Origin: Hymenolepis diminuta
Taxonomy: Eukaryota > Platyhelminthes > Cestoda > Cyclophyllidea > Hymenolepididae
Length of the DNA stretch: 64,000 nt
Assembly (NCBI GenBank): GCA_900708905.1
Contig: CAADRB010000001.1
Span: forward strand, 2,062,051 to 2,126,050
Direction of reading: 5' to 3'
Notes under the pieces: model-generated
Seen by the model: only the letters and a program-made list of their open reading frames with translations
Database searches by the model: none
What the model was told of the DNA's origin: nothing
In this document: in pieces, positions 56,501 to 59,500 of the stretch
Position numbering within the stretch: the first letter of the stretch is position 1
How the letters are laid out: each line of letters starts with the position of its first letter
Translations under genes and position numbers: made by a program

Positions 56501-59500
56501 TATTCTCATTAAATTATATAAAAAATATATTTTCGTAGTAATACTATGCCTAAATTTTGTATAAAGATGAAAGAAAAATCAGCAAGAAATATAAATTCAC
56601 TTAAAAATGTTGGAGGCGACGTTGTGATTTCTATACGGAAAGTAAGAAAACATGCCCATTTGATAAGAATTTATTTTGATAAAACAAAGATAAAAAGCCG
56701 CACTTTTTAGCGTTGAAGGTAAAGTCGATTTCCCTATAACCAAATGAAGCGAAATTTATTTAAAGTATTTTTGAATAAATTAGGCAATATTTTTGCAGAA
56801 TTTGTTATGCTGCTTTGGCTAATATACGAAAAATATCGGTAGAATCATTTATAATCTATAGTAGATTAGTAAAATAAAACTTAAGAAATAAAACTCTTCT
56901 ACTGACTATGTCATGCAATATTTTGATAAAAAGTATAGAGCTTAATTTTTATTATTAATCTTCCACACAACACGAAACTCATTAAAGACTTACTTTCAGA
57001 TTGTAGAGTAGGCACTTTAAAAGTTGGCTCTGAATTAAAGAGAATCGGTTCTTATAAAATACCATTAAGAATACTTTAACATTGATCTCTGGATACATTC
57101 GAATTTGTATGTCAGCATATCTTTCAGCTGTTTGAAGATTACAAGATTAACCTGGAATTCTCAATCTGTACAGTCACAATGTAGTTTAAGGATCAAATAA
57201 GTATGCCTTTTGAACAATAAGAAATCAACTAGATGAACTCTAATTTTCGTAATAAGTAGGGCTGTTTGAATCTCTTGAATATTATGTTACTTTCTGAATC
57301 TAGCCACTTTTTCCTTTAATTTGAATATGATACGATTCCCTGATCTTAAACTACTTTTTATTATATTTGAACTAAATTTTCTCTCTTTACATAAATAGTG
57401 AAAAACAACTATGAAATACAAAACTTGAGGTGAAAAAAAGGAGTGGATAGTACATCGATCTAATTTATCTAAGTTTACACGGCTTAATGTCTCATATGTG
57501 GCCCATCTATTTTTGCAATTGTAAACACCACATAACAATTTCTAGGTCGCCTGGGCCTAATCAGTCACAGAGTGACTCATGAAGTCGACAAAGCCAGATA
57601 GCCTCTCTAAGCGTACTTGGTTGAGCCTTTAAACATTATGTCACTTTCATGCATGCTATTTAGACGAATAATCCAGTTCTCCATCCTACATCTCTCCCTC
57701 CACTCTGTTCTCTGCAATCTTCCAATACACCACAGGTCCACCGCAATTCTCGTTCTTCTGATTTCAGCAAGGTAGAAGGTCCCTGTTAGTCTTTAAGATC
57801 ATTAAATTCTAAAGGGGAAACCTCGATCAGATTAAACATGTAGCTTTACTTTGGATTACTGGTACTCTACCAAGAGTTTTAGTTGGTTGTAGTTTTCCAA
57901 ATAAAAGTGAAACTTTCCATTAAAATGTTTTAAAATGGTACCATATTATTATCCCTACTTATTCTAATCACCCTTATCAACAACTAATATAAAAGGAAAT
58001 GCAGTAACATACGAGCTTTCACGGTTGGCTCTCTAATAACCTCTGAAAAAGATAGAAATTCAAGGGTTTAAATACTAATTAAGAGGTAACAAAAGGTGAA
58101 ATCGAATAATTTGATTTACTAATTATTTTTGCCATCGGATCAACCGGAGGTGCCACTGAAAGCAAAGATAATTTCTGAATTTATTCAAGAATATAATTTG
58201 TAACTGTTGAAAAGCAGAATTCTCAAACTAACTCTTCCTATGTTCGACAATAAACTTTGTTATATTGTCATCTTCACCATCTGGCGGGAAATAGTGATAT
58301 CATGACGCTGAATCAAAAATAAGTAGTACAAAATTGTGGCATTCGACTCACATGCAGCAAGGGGAGTATCAGGACTGGAGGAAACATGAATAGTTTCCAT
58401 GATGTCCTCAAGGGACGACATCATTTTAGGATGTTCAGTAGCTGTAGTAGAAAAGTGTTAGAAAGAAATTGAGAGGAAAAATTGTGCTCTTTTAGCTCAT
58501 TCGCAAGGAAAACTTTTTGTATTTAAACTTGCCCTAACCTCAACCCAATTATAATAAGCTAGCTTTTCCCAATTTTTCAGCCCGGACCAATTGGACGTTA
58601 AATATTGGAAGTTATGAGAATTAAGCCTTTAATCAATCCATAAACTCACTCATATGCCCATTTCAGTTACTTTCTATAATAATTATTTATTTTCTATTAA
58701 CTCTTTTCTGTTGTTATTCGGCGTGGTAGAAATAAATATTTGTTAAGGGATATCCCATAGAAAAGGCAATATAGAATGAAATAAAACATAAAGATCTCAA
58801 AGAGTATAAAATTGGAAGAATGGACCAAGAAGAATTAAAGAGTACATCCCATTGACTCATGCTCCGTCCGTCCGAATGAGTCCGTACTGGCTGACGAAAT
58901 AGCAACGTACTTGGTGGTTTACAGAGTCATTTTTATACAAATATATCTGTCGGTCTAACTAAAACAAGTTAATTCATAGCATAAAAATAATCCATTTATC
59001 GAAATCGATATAACCTTTCACTCCATAGGACTGATTTAACATTTNNNNNNNNNNNNNNNNNNNNNNNNNNNNNNNNNNNNNNNNNNNNNNNNNNNNNNNN
59101 NNNNNNNNNNNNNNNNNNNNNNNNNNNNNNNNNNNNNNNNNNNNNNNNNNNNNNNNNNNNNNNNNNNNNNNNNNNNNNNNNNNNNNNNNNNNNNNNNNNN
59201 NNNNNNNNNNNNNNNNNNNNNNNNNNNNNNNNNACACCTCACAATAGGAAGGAGACAGAGACGGTATTAAAAAATTGCTATTAGGAGTTTTGACTGAGTG
59301 AACTCTAATCAGCTCTGCTATATTAGAACCATTCTACTTCCTCGTTTTTGGAATAAAAGTAATTCGAAGTGGTAAGACAACAGGTCAATAAGCAATGGGC
59401 ATCGTGAACAAGAATTCGCTCAGTAATGCAGGGGTAGAATCATGATATTTGAATTTTGGAATGTGAAGTAGTGATACGCCCACTAAGTTAATATTTTACA

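Larger units (their letters stand above)
55640..57060. repeat. Diverged tandem duplication of about 1.03 kb carrying two micro-exons each
   Basis: Exon pairs 55665/55966 and 56704/56994 keep the same order, lengths and splice contexts. The introns between them also match, for example the blocks around 55890-55950 and 56910-56970 (shared catgcaatattt and tatagagc). Confidence 0.72.

Noticed and set aside
57488..57515. Candidate micro-exon with acceptor and donor-like flanks
   Set aside because: Length is 28 nt and the array phase contains TAA.
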